A stretch of DNA of 64,000 nt from Rhodophyticola sp. CCM32 (GCF_004751985.1 NZ_CP038492.1:744001-808000); one strand, 5' to 3'; positions 35,087-44,596 are shown, counted from the first letter of the stretch. The notes: generated from the sequence alone by a model not told the origin. A program made the numbers and translations.

Positions 35087-36141
35087 GCAAGGGCCTGGCC
35101 ACTGGCGGCATCGAACAGATGCAGGTTTTCCGCCTCAAGGTTCAGCGAGATCCGGTCGCCCGCTTTGGGCGGTGTCCGCCCCGAGGCCGAGGCGATCATT
35201 TCCTGCCCGTCCACATCCACATAGACAAGGGTTTCCGCGCCAAGCGGTTCGGCAACCGAGACCGTACCGCTCAGCATCCCGCCGGTTTCGGTCACATGCA
35301 GGTCTTCCGGTCTGATGCCGACGCTGACCGCCTTGCCCTCGGCCCCGGCACCTTTGCCGGTTTTCAGATCAACCCCGTTCCATAAGGTGACGCCCGATGC
35401 GCTGCCCTGCCCATCCATCAGGTTCATCGACGGCGCGCCGATGAATTGCGCAACGAAGGTGTTGGCGGGGCTGTGATACACCTCGGCCGGGCTGCCGATC
35501 TGTTGAATATACCCGTCTTTCATGATCACGATCCGGTCGGCCATGGTCATCGCCTCGACCTGATCATGGGTGACAAACACAATCGTGCTGCGCACCCGGC
35601 GATGCAGTTTCTTGATTTCCAGCCGCATCTGGGTGCGCAGTTGCGCATCAAGATTGCTGAGCGGTTCGTCAAACAGGAACACCGCCGGGTCGCGCACCAT
35701 GGCCCGGCCGATGGCCACGCGCTGCCGCTGACCGCCGGACAGCTGGTTGGGTTTCCGGTCCAGATATTCCGTCATGCCAAGCAGGTCTGCGACCTCTTCG
35801 ATCCGGGCGTCTTTCCGGGCCCGTGTCATCTTGGCAGTGCGCAGTCCGAAGGCGATATTCCTGCGCACGGTCATATGCGGATAAATCGCGTAATTCTGGA
35901 ACACCATCGCGATGTCCCGGTCCTTGGGTTCCAGCGTGTTGACCACCCGGCCACCGATTTCCACCGTGCCCGATGTGACCTCTTCCAGCCCGGCGATCAT
36001 CCGCAGGGTCGTGGATTTGCCACAGCCGGAAGGGCCGACAAAGACGACAAATTCGCCATCGGCCACGTCCAGATTGATCGAATGCAGCACCTCGGTCTGA
36101 TCATAGGATTTCACGAGATCGCGCAGGGCGAGATTGGCCAT
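35083..36141 (-). CDS. CUT1 sugar ABC importer ATPase (UgpC/MalK-like)
   Basis: A 352-residue ATPase for carbohydrate importers of the CUT1 class. Walker A GPSGCGKST is near residue 37, the signature LSGGQRQRVAIGRA near 134 and Walker B VFLFDEPLSNLDA near 155, followed by a C-terminal OB-fold/TOBE domain (about 235-352). It would energise the permeases at 37786-39617. It is separated from them by the lyase gene and a hairpin, and starts directly after the lyase stop. Such ATPases can serve several CUT1 systems, but here its place makes it the dedicated one. Confidence 0.92.
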   Translation of the reverse strand: MANLALRDLVKSYDQTEVLHSINLDVADGEFVVFVGPSGCGKSTTLRMIAGLEEVTSGTVEIGGRVVNTLEPKDRDIAMVFQNYAIYPHMTVRRNIAFGLRTAKMTRARKDARIEEVADLLGMTEYLDRKPNQLSGGQRQRVAIGRAMVRDPAVFLFDEPLSNLDAQLRTQMRLEIKKLHRRVRSTIVFVTHDQVEAMTMADRIVIMKDGYIQQIGSPAEVYHSPANTFVAQFIGAPSMNLMDGQGSASGVTLWNGVDLKTGKGAGAEGKAVSVGIRPEDLHVTETGGMLSGTVSVAEPLGAETLVYVDVDGQEMIASASGRTPPKAGDRISLNLEAENLHLFDAASGQALA

Positions 36142-37632
36142 TTATGAAAGCTCCGTCAGGGTCTGGAAAGCATCGGTCAGGGTGGCGCCGGCCCGGGCCA
36201 GGCGGGTGTCGGATATGTCCTGCGCGCGGCGCAGATCGCCTGCGGTGGCGGCATACCCGTCAAGGGCGGCGTCCAGGGCATCGGGGGCGGGGCCGCCAAA
36301 GACCGTGCGTCGCCGGATGAAGGTCTCAATTGAAACAGCCTGGGCAAAGGCCTCGGGGGTCAACGCGGGCGGGCGCGATGTCTGTGCCTTAAACGCGGTG
36401 ACAAAGGCGTCATAGCCACGGGCCAGCGGTGCGGTGCGGGCGATCACGGCCTGTGCGGTGGCCGCCGCGATCTCATGGGCCTGACGGAAGGACAGGTTTT
36501 CCCTGCGCACCAGCGTATCGGCCAGTTCGGTGATGGTGACGCAGGCCGCATCCGCATTGGCGCGCACCCGGTCGGCGCGGATCGAACAGGCCGGAAGCAG
36601 GGCGGTCATCAGCGCCACAACCCGGCCGCCGGTTTCAAACGCGCCATAGCCGGCTGATTGCACCTCGCCTTCGCTGTCATTCATATCGGTGAAGGGGGTG
36701 TTATGCATCGTGGCCAGCATTGTATCGCAGCGTCCGACCGTGACACTGGACAGGTGGCGCAGATGTTCAATCGGCACCGGGTTGCGTTTTTGCGGCATGA
36801 TCGAGCTGATCTGGACCAGCGCATTGGGCACATAAAGCTGCCCGACCTCGAAAGCCGACCAGAACCCCATATCCTGCACCACCCGGCCCAGATGCAGAAA
36901 CGGCAGTTTCAGCGCCGAATAGAGCCCGGTGATGTAATCGACACTGGCGATACAGCCATAGGAATTCTGCTTCGGCGCTGTAAAGCCAAGCAGGTCCGCG
37001 ACGCGGGACCGGTCAATCGGAAAGCCCGAGGTGGTGATGGCCGCAGCCCCCATCGGGCAGAGATCCAGCGCCGCGCGGGCCTGGGCCAGACGGCTGATGT
37101 CAGATAAAAGCACCTCGATCACCGCGCCAAGGTAATGGCCGAAGGTCGAGGGCTGCGCCGGTTGCCCATGGGTATAGGCGACAATCGGGGTGTCCCGTTC
37201 GGCCCGGGCCTTTGCGATCAGCGCCTCGGCCAGGGTCAGAAGCGCGCGCAGCATCGCGTCGGTCCGGCCGCGCAGGGCCATCTTGAACACCGTATGATCC
37301 ATGTCGTTGCGCGACCGGGCCGTGTGCAACCCGCCCGCCAGATCAGGGCCAAGGCGCTGTTTCAGTTGATCCTCGACATAGAAGAAATAATCCTCATGCG
37401 CGCCGGTATAGGTGAGACCCTCCAGATCCGTTTCCGCCGCGATGGCGCTTAGCGCAGCGGCGATTTCGGTGCCGGTCTCCTGTTCCAGAATGCCGGTTTC
37501 CACCAGCATCACCAGATGCGCCCGGTTGATCACCGCCATATACGCCGCGTAATGGGTTTTGACCCCCTCGAAAAGCGGCGCCAGAACCGTGTCGCGATAG
37601 ACCGGATCGGGGAAGGTGGAGGTGTCAGTCAT
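36142..37632 (-). CDS. Argininosuccinate-lyase-like enzyme of the fumarase/aspartase superfamily
   Basis: A 496-residue protein with all three superfamily regions: a first region with GGLHTARSRND near residue 100, a second with THGQPAQPSTFGHY near 155, and the signature SSIMPQKRNP with the catalytic serine near 280. The order and the RSRND motif match argininosuccinate lyase. However, the gene sits in a sugar ABC-importer operon between permeases and ATPase, with no arginine genes around. A catabolic role is therefore likely: elimination of fumarate or a similar acid from an amino-linked conjugate. AAGGGG precedes the ATG. A true ArgH is expected elsewhere in the genome. Confidence 0.8.
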   Translation of the reverse strand: MTDTSTFPDPVYRDTVLAPLFEGVKTHYAAYMAVINRAHLVMLVETGILEQETGTEIAAALSAIAAETDLEGLTYTGAHEDYFFYVEDQLKQRLGPDLAGGLHTARSRNDMDHTVFKMALRGRTDAMLRALLTLAEALIAKARAERDTPIVAYTHGQPAQPSTFGHYLGAVIEVLLSDISRLAQARAALDLCPMGAAAITTSGFPIDRSRVADLLGFTAPKQNSYGCIASVDYITGLYSALKLPFLHLGRVVQDMGFWSAFEVGQLYVPNALVQISSIMPQKRNPVPIEHLRHLSSVTVGRCDTMLATMHNTPFTDMNDSEGEVQSAGYGAFETGGRVVALMTALLPACSIRADRVRANADAACVTITELADTLVRRENLSFRQAHEIAAATAQAVIARTAPLARGYDAFVTAFKAQTSRPPALTPEAFAQAVSIETFIRRRTVFGGPAPDALDAALDGYAATAGDLRRAQDISDTRLARAGATLTDAFQTLTELS

Positions 37633-37682
37633 CCCCGGCCCCTTGGTTTTGCAGCTTTAGGGAACAGGCCAAAGGCGCGGGG

Positions 37683-37740
37683 TGCCATCCCCGTTCGCGG
37701 CCCGAGAGATGCCATCCCCGGGGCTCCGCCCGTTCGCGGC
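37683..37740. repeat. Imperfect tandem repeat in operon gap
   Basis: TGCCATCCCCG occurs at 37683-37693 and 37710-37720, and CGTTCGCGGC at 37692-37701 and 37731-37740, so a short module is repeated with a 10-bp insertion in the second copy. It lies in the 153-bp gap between the MalG-like permease and the lyase gene. The role is unknown. Confidence 0.5.
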
Positions 37741-37741
37741 T

Positions 37742-37764
37742 TGAAAGGTCCGCTGGACCTTTCA
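37742..37764 (-). terminator. Strong hairpin after permease gene
   Basis: TGAAAGGTCC (37742-37751) and GGACCTTTCA (37755-37764) form a perfect 10-bp stem with a 3-nt loop, 22 bp past the stop of the MalG-like permease. With no T-run on the minus-strand side, it probably attenuates or stabilises the transcript before the lyase-ATPase-kinase genes rather than ending it fully. Confidence 0.55.
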
Positions 37765-37785
37765 TCGGCTTTGCCGAACCGCCGC

Positions 37786-38670
37786 TCACCCCTTCAGCCC
37801 TGCCATGACCACGCCGCGAATGATGAAACGCTGGAAGATCAGGAACACCACCAGTGTCGGCAGGGTGGAAATCGCCGCCCCGGTCATGATCAGCTCCCAG
37901 GCCACATCCACCTCATCCCCGAACGAGGACAGGCCGACGGGCAGGGTATAAAGCGCTGTGTCCGTGGTGACGATCAGCGGCCAGATAAAGGCCGTCCAGT
38001 TGCCCAGGAACACGAAAATTGCCAAGGCCGCCAGTGCCGGTTTGACCAGCGGCATCGCCACCGACCACCAGATTTGCAGCTCGTTCAGCCCGTCGATCCG
38101 GGCGGCCTCCAGAAAATCATCGGGCACGGTTTCAAAGAACTGCTTCATCAGGAACACGCCAAAGGCGGTCATCAGCCCGGGGAACATGATGCCCCAATAG
38201 GTGTCAAGCCAGCCGAGGCTCTGGCTCATCAGATACCAGGGGATCACCAGCATTTCGGTGGGGATCATCAGGGTCGACAGGATCGCGATAAACACCAGAT
38301 AGCGCCCGCGGAATTTGAACTTGCACAGGACATAGCCCACCAGACTGTCAAAGATCAGCGTCGAAATCGTGGTCAGCGTGGCGATGATCAGCGAGTTGAA
38401 AAACCAGTTATAGAACCGCCCGTCTTCCAGAACATAGGTGTAGTTCTCGATCGTCGGTTCCTGCGGGATCAGGTTCAGATCATAGATCTCGAAGGAATAT
38501 TTCAGCGAGGTCGAGATCATATAGGCCAGCGGCATCACCATCAGCAGACCGCCAAGGAACAACAGTGTCCAGCGGATGATCTGGCCGAAATCACGGGGCG
38601 GCTTCGGCTGGCCCGTGCGCAGCAGCGTCTCTGACGAGGGTTTGACCTGAATATCTTCTGCGACGGCCAT
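37786..38670 (-). CDS. CUT1 sugar ABC importer permease (MalG-like)
   Basis: A 294-residue inner-membrane permease with about six membrane segments, the first at residues 33-53. The cytoplasmic EAA loop that docks on the ATPase is EAARIDGLNELQIWWSVAMP near residue 187. It shares one base with the preceding permease stop (start 38670, previous stop begins at the same base). Together with the MalF-like gene it forms the membrane channel of the sugar importer. A short cytoplasmic N-terminal extension precedes the first helix. Confidence 0.92.
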   Translation of the reverse strand: MAVAEDIQVKPSSETLLRTGQPKPPRDFGQIIRWTLLFLGGLLMVMPLAYMISTSLKYSFEIYDLNLIPQEPTIENYTYVLEDGRFYNWFFNSLIIATLTTISTLIFDSLVGYVLCKFKFRGRYLVFIAILSTLMIPTEMLVIPWYLMSQSLGWLDTYWGIMFPGLMTAFGVFLMKQFFETVPDDFLEAARIDGLNELQIWWSVAMPLVKPALAALAIFVFLGNWTAFIWPLIVTTDTALYTLPVGLSSFGDEVDVAWELIMTGAAISTLPTLVVFLIFQRFIIRGVVMAGLKG

Positions 38671-39617
38671 CAGCGATCCCTCAGAATACGAAGCTGCACC
38701 AGACTGACGATCAGCAGGATGACGAAAAGCACAACCGTCTGCGCCGCCGCCGCCCCCATCTGGCTGCGCCCGCCGAAGGCTGTTTCATAGATCATCAGCA
38801 CCAGCGGTTTGGTGGAGTTCAGCGGCCCGCCGGGATTGTTTGTGGTCATGTTGAACACATGGTCGAAAATCCGCAGAAACCCGATCGAGGAAAACACCAC
38901 CAGAAACACGATGGTGGGTTTCAGAAGCGGCAGGGTGATTTCCCAAAGCATCGTCCAGTTGGACACGCCATCGACCCGGGCGGCCTCGTAATAAGTGGGC
39001 GGGATCGCACGCAGCCCGGCCATGAAGATGATGATCTGAAAGCCAAGCCCGGCCCAGACCGCCGGGGCCAGAACCGCAGGCAGGGCGATGGCCGTGGATT
39101 GCAGAAAGGCAATCTGCGGGATGCCTATCTGCGCCAGCATATTGTTGAAAACCCCGATCGGAACCGGCTGATAGAACCAGCGCCAGACCCAGGCCATGGC
39201 AACGGCGGATGTCATGAAAGGCAGGAAATACAGCGCCCGGATCGTGCCATGCATGAACCGGACCTTGTCCAGATGATAGGCAATGATGAACGAGATCACC
39301 AGGCTGATCGGCGTGCCGATAATCAGATACTCAAAGGTGTTGGCAAAGACGGTCCAGAACACCGGATCATTCCACAGGTCGATATAATTCTCGAACCCGA
39401 CCCAGGTGCGGGCGCCCAGCAAATTCCATTCCTGAAAGCTCAGCACAAAGGCATTGGCCGTGGGGTAAAACCGGACGACCACGTAAAACACGATGGGGAT
39501 CGCCAGAAACGCCCAGGCCCAGACCACCTGTTTCTGGCGGATGCTCAGCCGGTGCCATCGGGCGGAAAACCAGCCGCGTTCCGGGGGGGTGTCATCGGAT
39601 CGGGAAAGATCTGCCAC
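38670..39617 (-). CDS. CUT1 sugar ABC importer permease (MalF-like)
   Basis: A 315-residue permease with a first membrane segment at about residues 33-53 and five more in the core. The EAA loop is YYEAARVDGVSNWTMLWEI near residue 205. It lacks the long periplasmic loop of enteric MalF, as is usual for alphaproteobacterial CUT1 permeases. It follows the binding-protein gene after 77 bp that hold a terminator-like hairpin, so it is likely expressed at a lower level than the binding protein. Confidence 0.92.
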   Translation of the reverse strand: MADLSRSDDTPPERGWFSARWHRLSIRQKQVVWAWAFLAIPIVFYVVVRFYPTANAFVLSFQEWNLLGARTWVGFENYIDLWNDPVFWTVFANTFEYLIIGTPISLVISFIIAYHLDKVRFMHGTIRALYFLPFMTSAVAMAWVWRWFYQPVPIGVFNNMLAQIGIPQIAFLQSTAIALPAVLAPAVWAGLGFQIIIFMAGLRAIPPTYYEAARVDGVSNWTMLWEITLPLLKPTIVFLVVFSSIGFLRIFDHVFNMTTNNPGGPLNSTKPLVLMIYETAFGGRSQMGAAAAQTVVLFVILLIVSLVQLRILRDR

Positions 39618-39655
39618 GGGTTTGCGGCCTCCGCATCATCAGAAGAAAAGGCAAA

Positions 39656-39684
39656 GGGCAGGCCGGAACCGGACCGGCCTGCCC
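39656..39684 (-). terminator. Attenuator hairpin between binding-protein and permease genes
   Basis: GGGCAGGCCGG (39656-39666) and CCGGCCTGCCC (39674-39684) make an 11-bp stem with a 7-nt loop. Reading on the minus strand, the stem is followed by TTTGCCTTTTCTT, giving a near-classical intrinsic terminator. Such partial terminators after a binding-protein gene let it be made in excess over the permeases. Confidence 0.7.
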
Positions 39685-39694
39685 GAAAATGTGC

Positions 39695-40957
39695 TCAGTC
39701 GCCGTAATAATCGTCAAGCAGCGTCTGTTCGGCTTGGGTTGCCGTGGCCAGGCTGTCGGCGACAGATGCGCCTTCCAGCTGAACCCTTTCGACCATTTCC
39801 ACCATCAATTGCCGTTGCGCACTTTCATCGGCGAATTGTGTCGTATGGGCATAGGCAAGGCCACGGATGAACGGGCCATAGATCGGGTCATTGGCATTTT
39901 CATCGGTCATGCCCACGGCCTGACGTGCGGGCAGCTCGCCCACAACTTCCAGCCAGATCTGCATCGCCTCGGGCGAGGTGATGTAATCCATGAACAGAAC
40001 CGCCGCGTCGTATTTCTCTCCCTCCGAATGGCTGGTGATCGCGTTCACCCAGTAGGAGGAATAGTTCGACCGTGTGCCATCAGGCCCGGCGGGCAGTTCG
40101 GCCACGCCCCAGTTCAGCCCGCGCGTATCGTTCAGCGCACCAATGCGGAACGACCCGTCGATATGCATGCCCGCACGTCCGGCGCGGAACGCGGCCTGCG
40201 GCTCATCCATGAACCCGGTCTGGGTGACCCCATGCTCCTGCTCAAGCCCGGTATAGAACGCCAGGGCGGCACGGCCCGCATCGTCATCATAGGTCACCGT
40301 CCGGTTGTCATCGCTATAGGGCGCACCACCGAACTGACGCACCAGAACCTCGCGGAACCAGTGATGATCCTGCGCGGTCATCCCGCTGGTCAGACCTTCC
40401 TGGGTGATATTGCCCGCCCCGTCCCGTTCGGTGAGGGTGGCGGCAATCTCGACCAGCTCGTCAAGGGTTTCGGGCGGCGCCTCGATCCCGGCGGCATCAA
40501 ACAGGCGCTGGTTGTAAAACAGCGCAAGCGAGCGGACGGCGGTGGGCAGGGCCCAATACTGGCCATCCTGCTCCATCGCCGAAACCATCGGGAAAAATTC
40601 TGCCTCAATCTCTGCGGCGGGGAACACATCTGTCGGCAGCGGCTGGATCAGCTCGGCCTCGACGTAATCATTCAGCCAGCCGTAAAACAGCTGCACCACA
40701 TCCGGGCCTTCGCCCGCCGGGATCGCGGCGGCGACCTGGGTGCGGTAATTGGCATAGGGGAAATGGGTCATGGTGACGGTGATATCGGGATGGGCGGCTT
40801 CGAAATTCTCGATCAGCTGCTCCATCGCGGTGACCCGCGCGTCGAAGAAATACTGCCAGTATTCAATTTCGACATCTGCCATGGCGGGGACCGTGGCGCA
40901 TAGTGTGGCACCGGATATGGCGGTTGCTGCAAGTGTGGTCCGAAGGTCGGAAAACAT
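39695..40957 (-). CDS. Sugar ABC importer periplasmic binding protein
   Basis: A 420-residue extracellular solute-binding protein (family 1). A signal peptide is clear: short polar start, hydrophobic core around residues 8-24 and an AMA cleavage site before DVEIEYWQY. The mature part has the usual IENFEAAHPDITVTMTHFP opening, GPDVVQLFYGWL near residue 80 and a later YWVNAITSHS block. The start at 40957 is chosen because the upstream in-frame ATG adds 11 charged residues before the signal. It is the first gene of the import operon and diverges from the ROK regulator, sharing the operator region. Confidence 0.92.
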   Translation of the reverse strand: MFSDLRTTLAATAISGATLCATVPAMADVEIEYWQYFFDARVTAMEQLIENFEAAHPDITVTMTHFPYANYRTQVAAAIPAGEGPDVVQLFYGWLNDYVEAELIQPLPTDVFPAAEIEAEFFPMVSAMEQDGQYWALPTAVRSLALFYNQRLFDAAGIEAPPETLDELVEIAATLTERDGAGNITQEGLTSGMTAQDHHWFREVLVRQFGGAPYSDDNRTVTYDDDAGRAALAFYTGLEQEHGVTQTGFMDEPQAAFRAGRAGMHIDGSFRIGALNDTRGLNWGVAELPAGPDGTRSNYSSYWVNAITSHSEGEKYDAAVLFMDYITSPEAMQIWLEVVGELPARQAVGMTDENANDPIYGPFIRGLAYAHTTQFADESAQRQLMVEMVERVQLEGASVADSLATATQAEQTLLDDYYGD

Positions 40958-41052
40958 CTCTGGAAACTCCCTGTTGTTGTCGGCGTGCACAGGGCCTGAA
41001 CCGGGCCTGCACCGAACCCGCGATTCGGATGCGGGGTGAAATCAGAATTAAG

Positions 41053-41082
41053 TCAAACCAATTGAGCTATCAAGCAAGTTGA
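41053..41082. promoter_or_regulatory. Two tandem TCAA-N5-TTGA dyads, likely ROK operators
   Basis: TCAA-N5-TTGA occurs at 41053-41065 and again at 41070-41082, so the dyad centres are 17 bp apart on similar faces of the helix. The outer bases extend to an almost perfect inverted pair, ATTAAGTCAA (41047-41056) and TTGAGTTAAT (41079-41088). They lie in the 141-bp gap between the ROK regulator and the binding-protein gene, only 16 bp before the regulator's ATG, so binding would control both genes. Confidence 0.6.
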
Positions 41083-41098
41083 GTTAATCCCCTGTGCT

Positions 41099-42271
41099 AT
41101 GAGTCTCTCTCTTCTGCCTCCCGGGTCCAATGCCGAACGCAGCCGCGCCTATAATCGCGGGCTGGTTCTGGGCCATGTGCGCCGTGCCGGGGCTTCGGGC
41201 CGGGCCGAGATTGCGCGCGCTTCGGGTCTCAGCACCCAGGCGGTCAGCAATATCATCGCCGAACTGGTGGCCGAGGGTTGGCTCTATAAGGCGGGGCACC
41301 GCTCAGGCGGGCGCGGGCTTCCGGCGGTGACCTATGCGATTGAGGGGACTGCGGCCGCCGCTTTCGGCATCGAATTGCGGCCCGATGCGGTGCTGTGCGC
41401 CCTGATCGACCTGGACGGGCGTGCGCTTTATACGGATCGCGTGGCGATGTCGCGGACCGATCCGGCCCATGTGAAACCGCTTGTGGCCCGGTTGCTGGGC
41501 AAAGCCTTAAGCGAAAGCGGCACCGCCCGGGCGCGGGTGTTGGGGGCCGGGGTTGTGATGCCGGGGCCATTCGGTGCAACCGGATTGTCGGGATATCTGA
41601 CCGAATTGCCGGGCTGGGACGGGATCAACGCACAGGCGCTGTTTGCCGAGATGCTGGATTTGCCGGTGACCGTCGAAAATGATGCCAATGCGGCGGCGAT
41701 GGCCGAACGGGTGTCAGGCGTGGCCGCCGGTCTGTCGTCTTACGCGTTCTTTTATTTCGGCACCGGGATCGGCCTTGGCCTTGTTTCGGGAGGCACCCTG
41801 TTTCGCGGCGCCTTCGGAAATGCGGGCGAGATCGGCCATATCCCGGCGCCTTGCAAGGATGGCCTGAAACCGCTGGAAGAAATCGCCAGCCGTATGGCCC
41901 TGACCGCTGCCCTGCGCGGATCGGGCGAGGCCGCCGAAACCGTGGCCGATCTGGACCGGCTGTTTGCCGCGCGTCACCCCGCCCTGATGGCCTGGGTCGA
42001 AGAGGCGCGCCCGGCCCTGGCCCATGCGGTGCAGATTGTGGAAAACCTTTGCGATCCCGAAGCGGTGATCCTGGGCGGGGCCCTTCCCGCAGCATTGCTG
42101 GAACATCTGACCGATACGATTGATCTGCCCGCCGCCTCGGTTGCGAACCGGGCGGACCGCCTGCGCCCGCGCCTGCTGGCAGGGACGGCAGGCCGGATGA
42201 CCGCCACGCTTGGCGCCGCCGCCCTTGTGATCAACCAGACCCTCACCCCCAGTCTCGCGCTGACCTCGTAA
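41099..42271 (+). CDS. ROK-family transcriptional regulator
   Basis: A 390-residue NagC/XylR-type repressor. The N-terminus has a winged helix (ARASGLSTQAVSNIIAELVAEGWL, about residues 42-65), followed by a ROK sugar-kinase-like domain with VENDANAAAMAERV near 192 and a glycine-rich FYFGTGIGLGLVSGG near 217. The usual zinc-binding cysteine cluster after GEIGH is not present: only one cysteine remains (GHIPAPCKDGLK). No Shine-Dalgarno sequence is visible before the ATG, so the mRNA may be leaderless. It should sense the imported sugar and control the divergent importer operon and the downstream deacetylase. Confidence 0.9.
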   Translation: MSLSLLPPGSNAERSRAYNRGLVLGHVRRAGASGRAEIARASGLSTQAVSNIIAELVAEGWLYKAGHRSGGRGLPAVTYAIEGTAAAAFGIELRPDAVLCALIDLDGRALYTDRVAMSRTDPAHVKPLVARLLGKALSESGTARARVLGAGVVMPGPFGATGLSGYLTELPGWDGINAQALFAEMLDLPVTVENDANAAAMAERVSGVAAGLSSYAFFYFGTGIGLGLVSGGTLFRGAFGNAGEIGHIPAPCKDGLKPLEEIASRMALTAALRGSGEAAETVADLDRLFAARHPALMAWVEEARPALAHAVQIVENLCDPEAVILGGALPAALLEHLTDTIDLPAASVANRADRLRPRLLAGTAGRMTATLGAAALVINQTLTPSLALTS

Positions 42272-42280
42272 AGGCCACTC

Positions 42281-44595
42281 ATGCCGACATCAGACCAAAT
42301 CCGCATCACGGCCGAGGCCGCAACCCCCCTGATCGCCCGCATCTGGCGCGCGTTGCAGCCTTTGCGCTCGGTCGTGGGGTTCATGAATACCGGCGCCCAT
42401 CCCGATGATGAGATATCGGGGATGCTGGCCACGCTTGGCCTGCGCGACGGGGTGAACCTGTCCTATGCCTGCGCCAACCGGGGCGAGGGCGGGCAGAATG
42501 ACATCGGCACAGAGGCCGGGTTTGACCTCGGCACAATCCGCACCGCCGAGATGGAGCGTGCCGCCGATATGCTGGACATGCGGCTTTACTGGCTGGGCCA
42601 AAGCCCCGAGGATACGATCACCGATTTCGGGTTCTCGAAATCCGGTGAGGAGACCATGGGCCACTGGGGCCGTGACCGGACCCTACAGCGCTTTGTCGGG
42701 ATCGTGCGGATGGAACGGCCCGATATCCTGTGCCCCACATTTCTGGATATTCCGGGGCAGCACGGCCATCACCGGGCGATGACCGCGGCGGCCCATGAGG
42801 TGATGGAGCTGGCCGCCGATCCCGGGTTTGACGGCTGTGATCTGCCGGTCTGGCAGGTGGCGAAACTGTATCTTCCGGCCTGGTCCGGGGCGGGCGGCGC
42901 CTATGATGACGAAGTACCGCCACCCCCCGCAACGGTTGTGGTGGCGGGCCGGGGCAGCGACCCGGTTCTCGGGGTCAGCCATGCGCGGATCGGGCAGCAA
43001 TCGCGCGCCTTTCACCGCACGCAGGGCATGGGCCATTGGGTGCAATCCGGCACCGAAACCGACTGGCCGCTGCATCTGGCGCGGTCCCGTGTGGGGGCGG
43101 ACAGGGGGGCTGTCACCGACAATCTGCCCGGTGATCTGCAGGATATCGACCCGGCGCTTGGCCCGGCGCAGGCGGCGATTGCAGAGGCGATCGCGGCTTT
43201 CCCGGATCGGGCCGGAATGCTGAATGCCGCAACACGGGCCTTCGCCGCCCTGCCAGCGGTGCATGTCGACCCGGATCATGCCCACCGGATCACGCGGAAA
43301 CAGGCGCAACTGGCCCGGGTGATCCGGTTTTGTGCCCATCCCGATGCCCGCGCCCGGGCAGCAAAGACCCTGCTGATCCCGGGGGAGGAAACCGCGCTGA
43401 CGGTCGAGCAGCGCATACCCGATTTCGGCACTGCCCGGATCGGGTTCACGCTGCCAGATGAGATGGCGGTTTCCGCCGGAACCCTGCGCGTGGCCGAAAC
43501 CGCCCCGGCCTCGGACCCTTATCCCGACATGTATGACCCGCTTGCCCCGCGTGCGCCCGCGCTGGCGGTGACCATCACCGCCGAAGGGGTGGCCGCGACC
43601 TCTCATATCCCGTTTGAAACACCGCCCTTGATTGCGCCTGCCACCCGTGCGCGCCTGTCGCAAAGCGATGCCATCCTCAATCTGGCCGGGCCGGGCCGCG
43701 AGATCGCGCTGACGGTCTCGGACATATCGGGCGGCACAGCCGGTTTCGACCTGCCCGGGGGCTGGCAACAGGACTGGTCCGGCGCCCATGTCACCTTGAC
43801 CCCGCCGGGCGATGTGGCCGAAGGGCTGTACCATCTGCCGCTTCTGCTGGATGGGACAGCGGCGCAAAACCTGCGGGTCTTCACCAGGGATCATATCGCG
43901 CCAAGATTGCGCAGCACCCCTGCCATGCTGACCTTGCGGGTCACCACAATTGCCCTGCCACAGGCCAGGATCGCCTATATCGGGGCGGGCAATGATCAGG
44001 CGGCGACATGGCTGGCCGCAATCGGATGTGACGTGACCGTGCTGGATGATGCAGCTCTGTCCTCGGTCGATCCGTTTGCCGGTTTCGATACGGTTCTGAT
44101 CGGTGTCTTTGCGATGCGGTTCCGCCCGGCGCTGTTGCCGCTGATACCAGCGCTGCAGGGCTGGGTCAGGGCAGGGGGCAATCTGGTCACGCTTTATCAC
44201 CGGCCATGGGACAACTGGAGCCCGGAGACCACACCGCCCGCGCGGCTTGAGATCGGCCAGCCCTCGCTGCGCTGGCGGGTGACCGATGAGACGGCAGAGG
44301 TGACCCATCTGGCCCCCGACCACCCGATCCTGACCGGGCCGAACCCGATCGGCCCCGGGGATTGGCAGGGCTGGCATAAAGAGCGCGGGCTGTATTTCGC
44401 CAAATCCTGGGACCCGGCCTATACCCCGCTTCTGGCCATGTCCGACCCGGGCGACCCCCCCTGAAAGGCGGGTTGCTGTCGGCAGAGATCGGGCAGGGCC
44501 GCCATGCCCATGTGGCGCTGATCCTGCACCATCAGATGGCCCATCTGGTGCCCGGCGCCTTCCGGCTGATGGCCAATATCCTGCATCCCGGCTGA
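42281..44595 (+). pseudogene. PIG-L-family deacetylase, frameshifted near the C-terminus
   Basis: The N-terminal domain (about 1-260) is a PIG-L/LmbE zinc amidase: AHPDDEISG near residue 40 supplies the metal ligands and GQHGHHRAM near 165 the third histidine. Such enzymes deacetylate N-acetylated sugars or sugar conjugates. A long beta-rich region and a C-terminal GATase/ThuA-like domain (RIAYIGAGNDQ, then GGNLVTLYH) follow. The uninterrupted frame gives 727 residues, ending at 44464 inside a run of seven Cs (44455-44461). With one more C the frame continues for 44 residues (LKGGLLSAEIG, later HLVPGAFRLMANIL) to a TGA at 44593-44595, just before a hairpin. The enzymatic domain is intact, so the protein may still work. 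Confidence 0.85.
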
Positions 44596-44596
44596 T

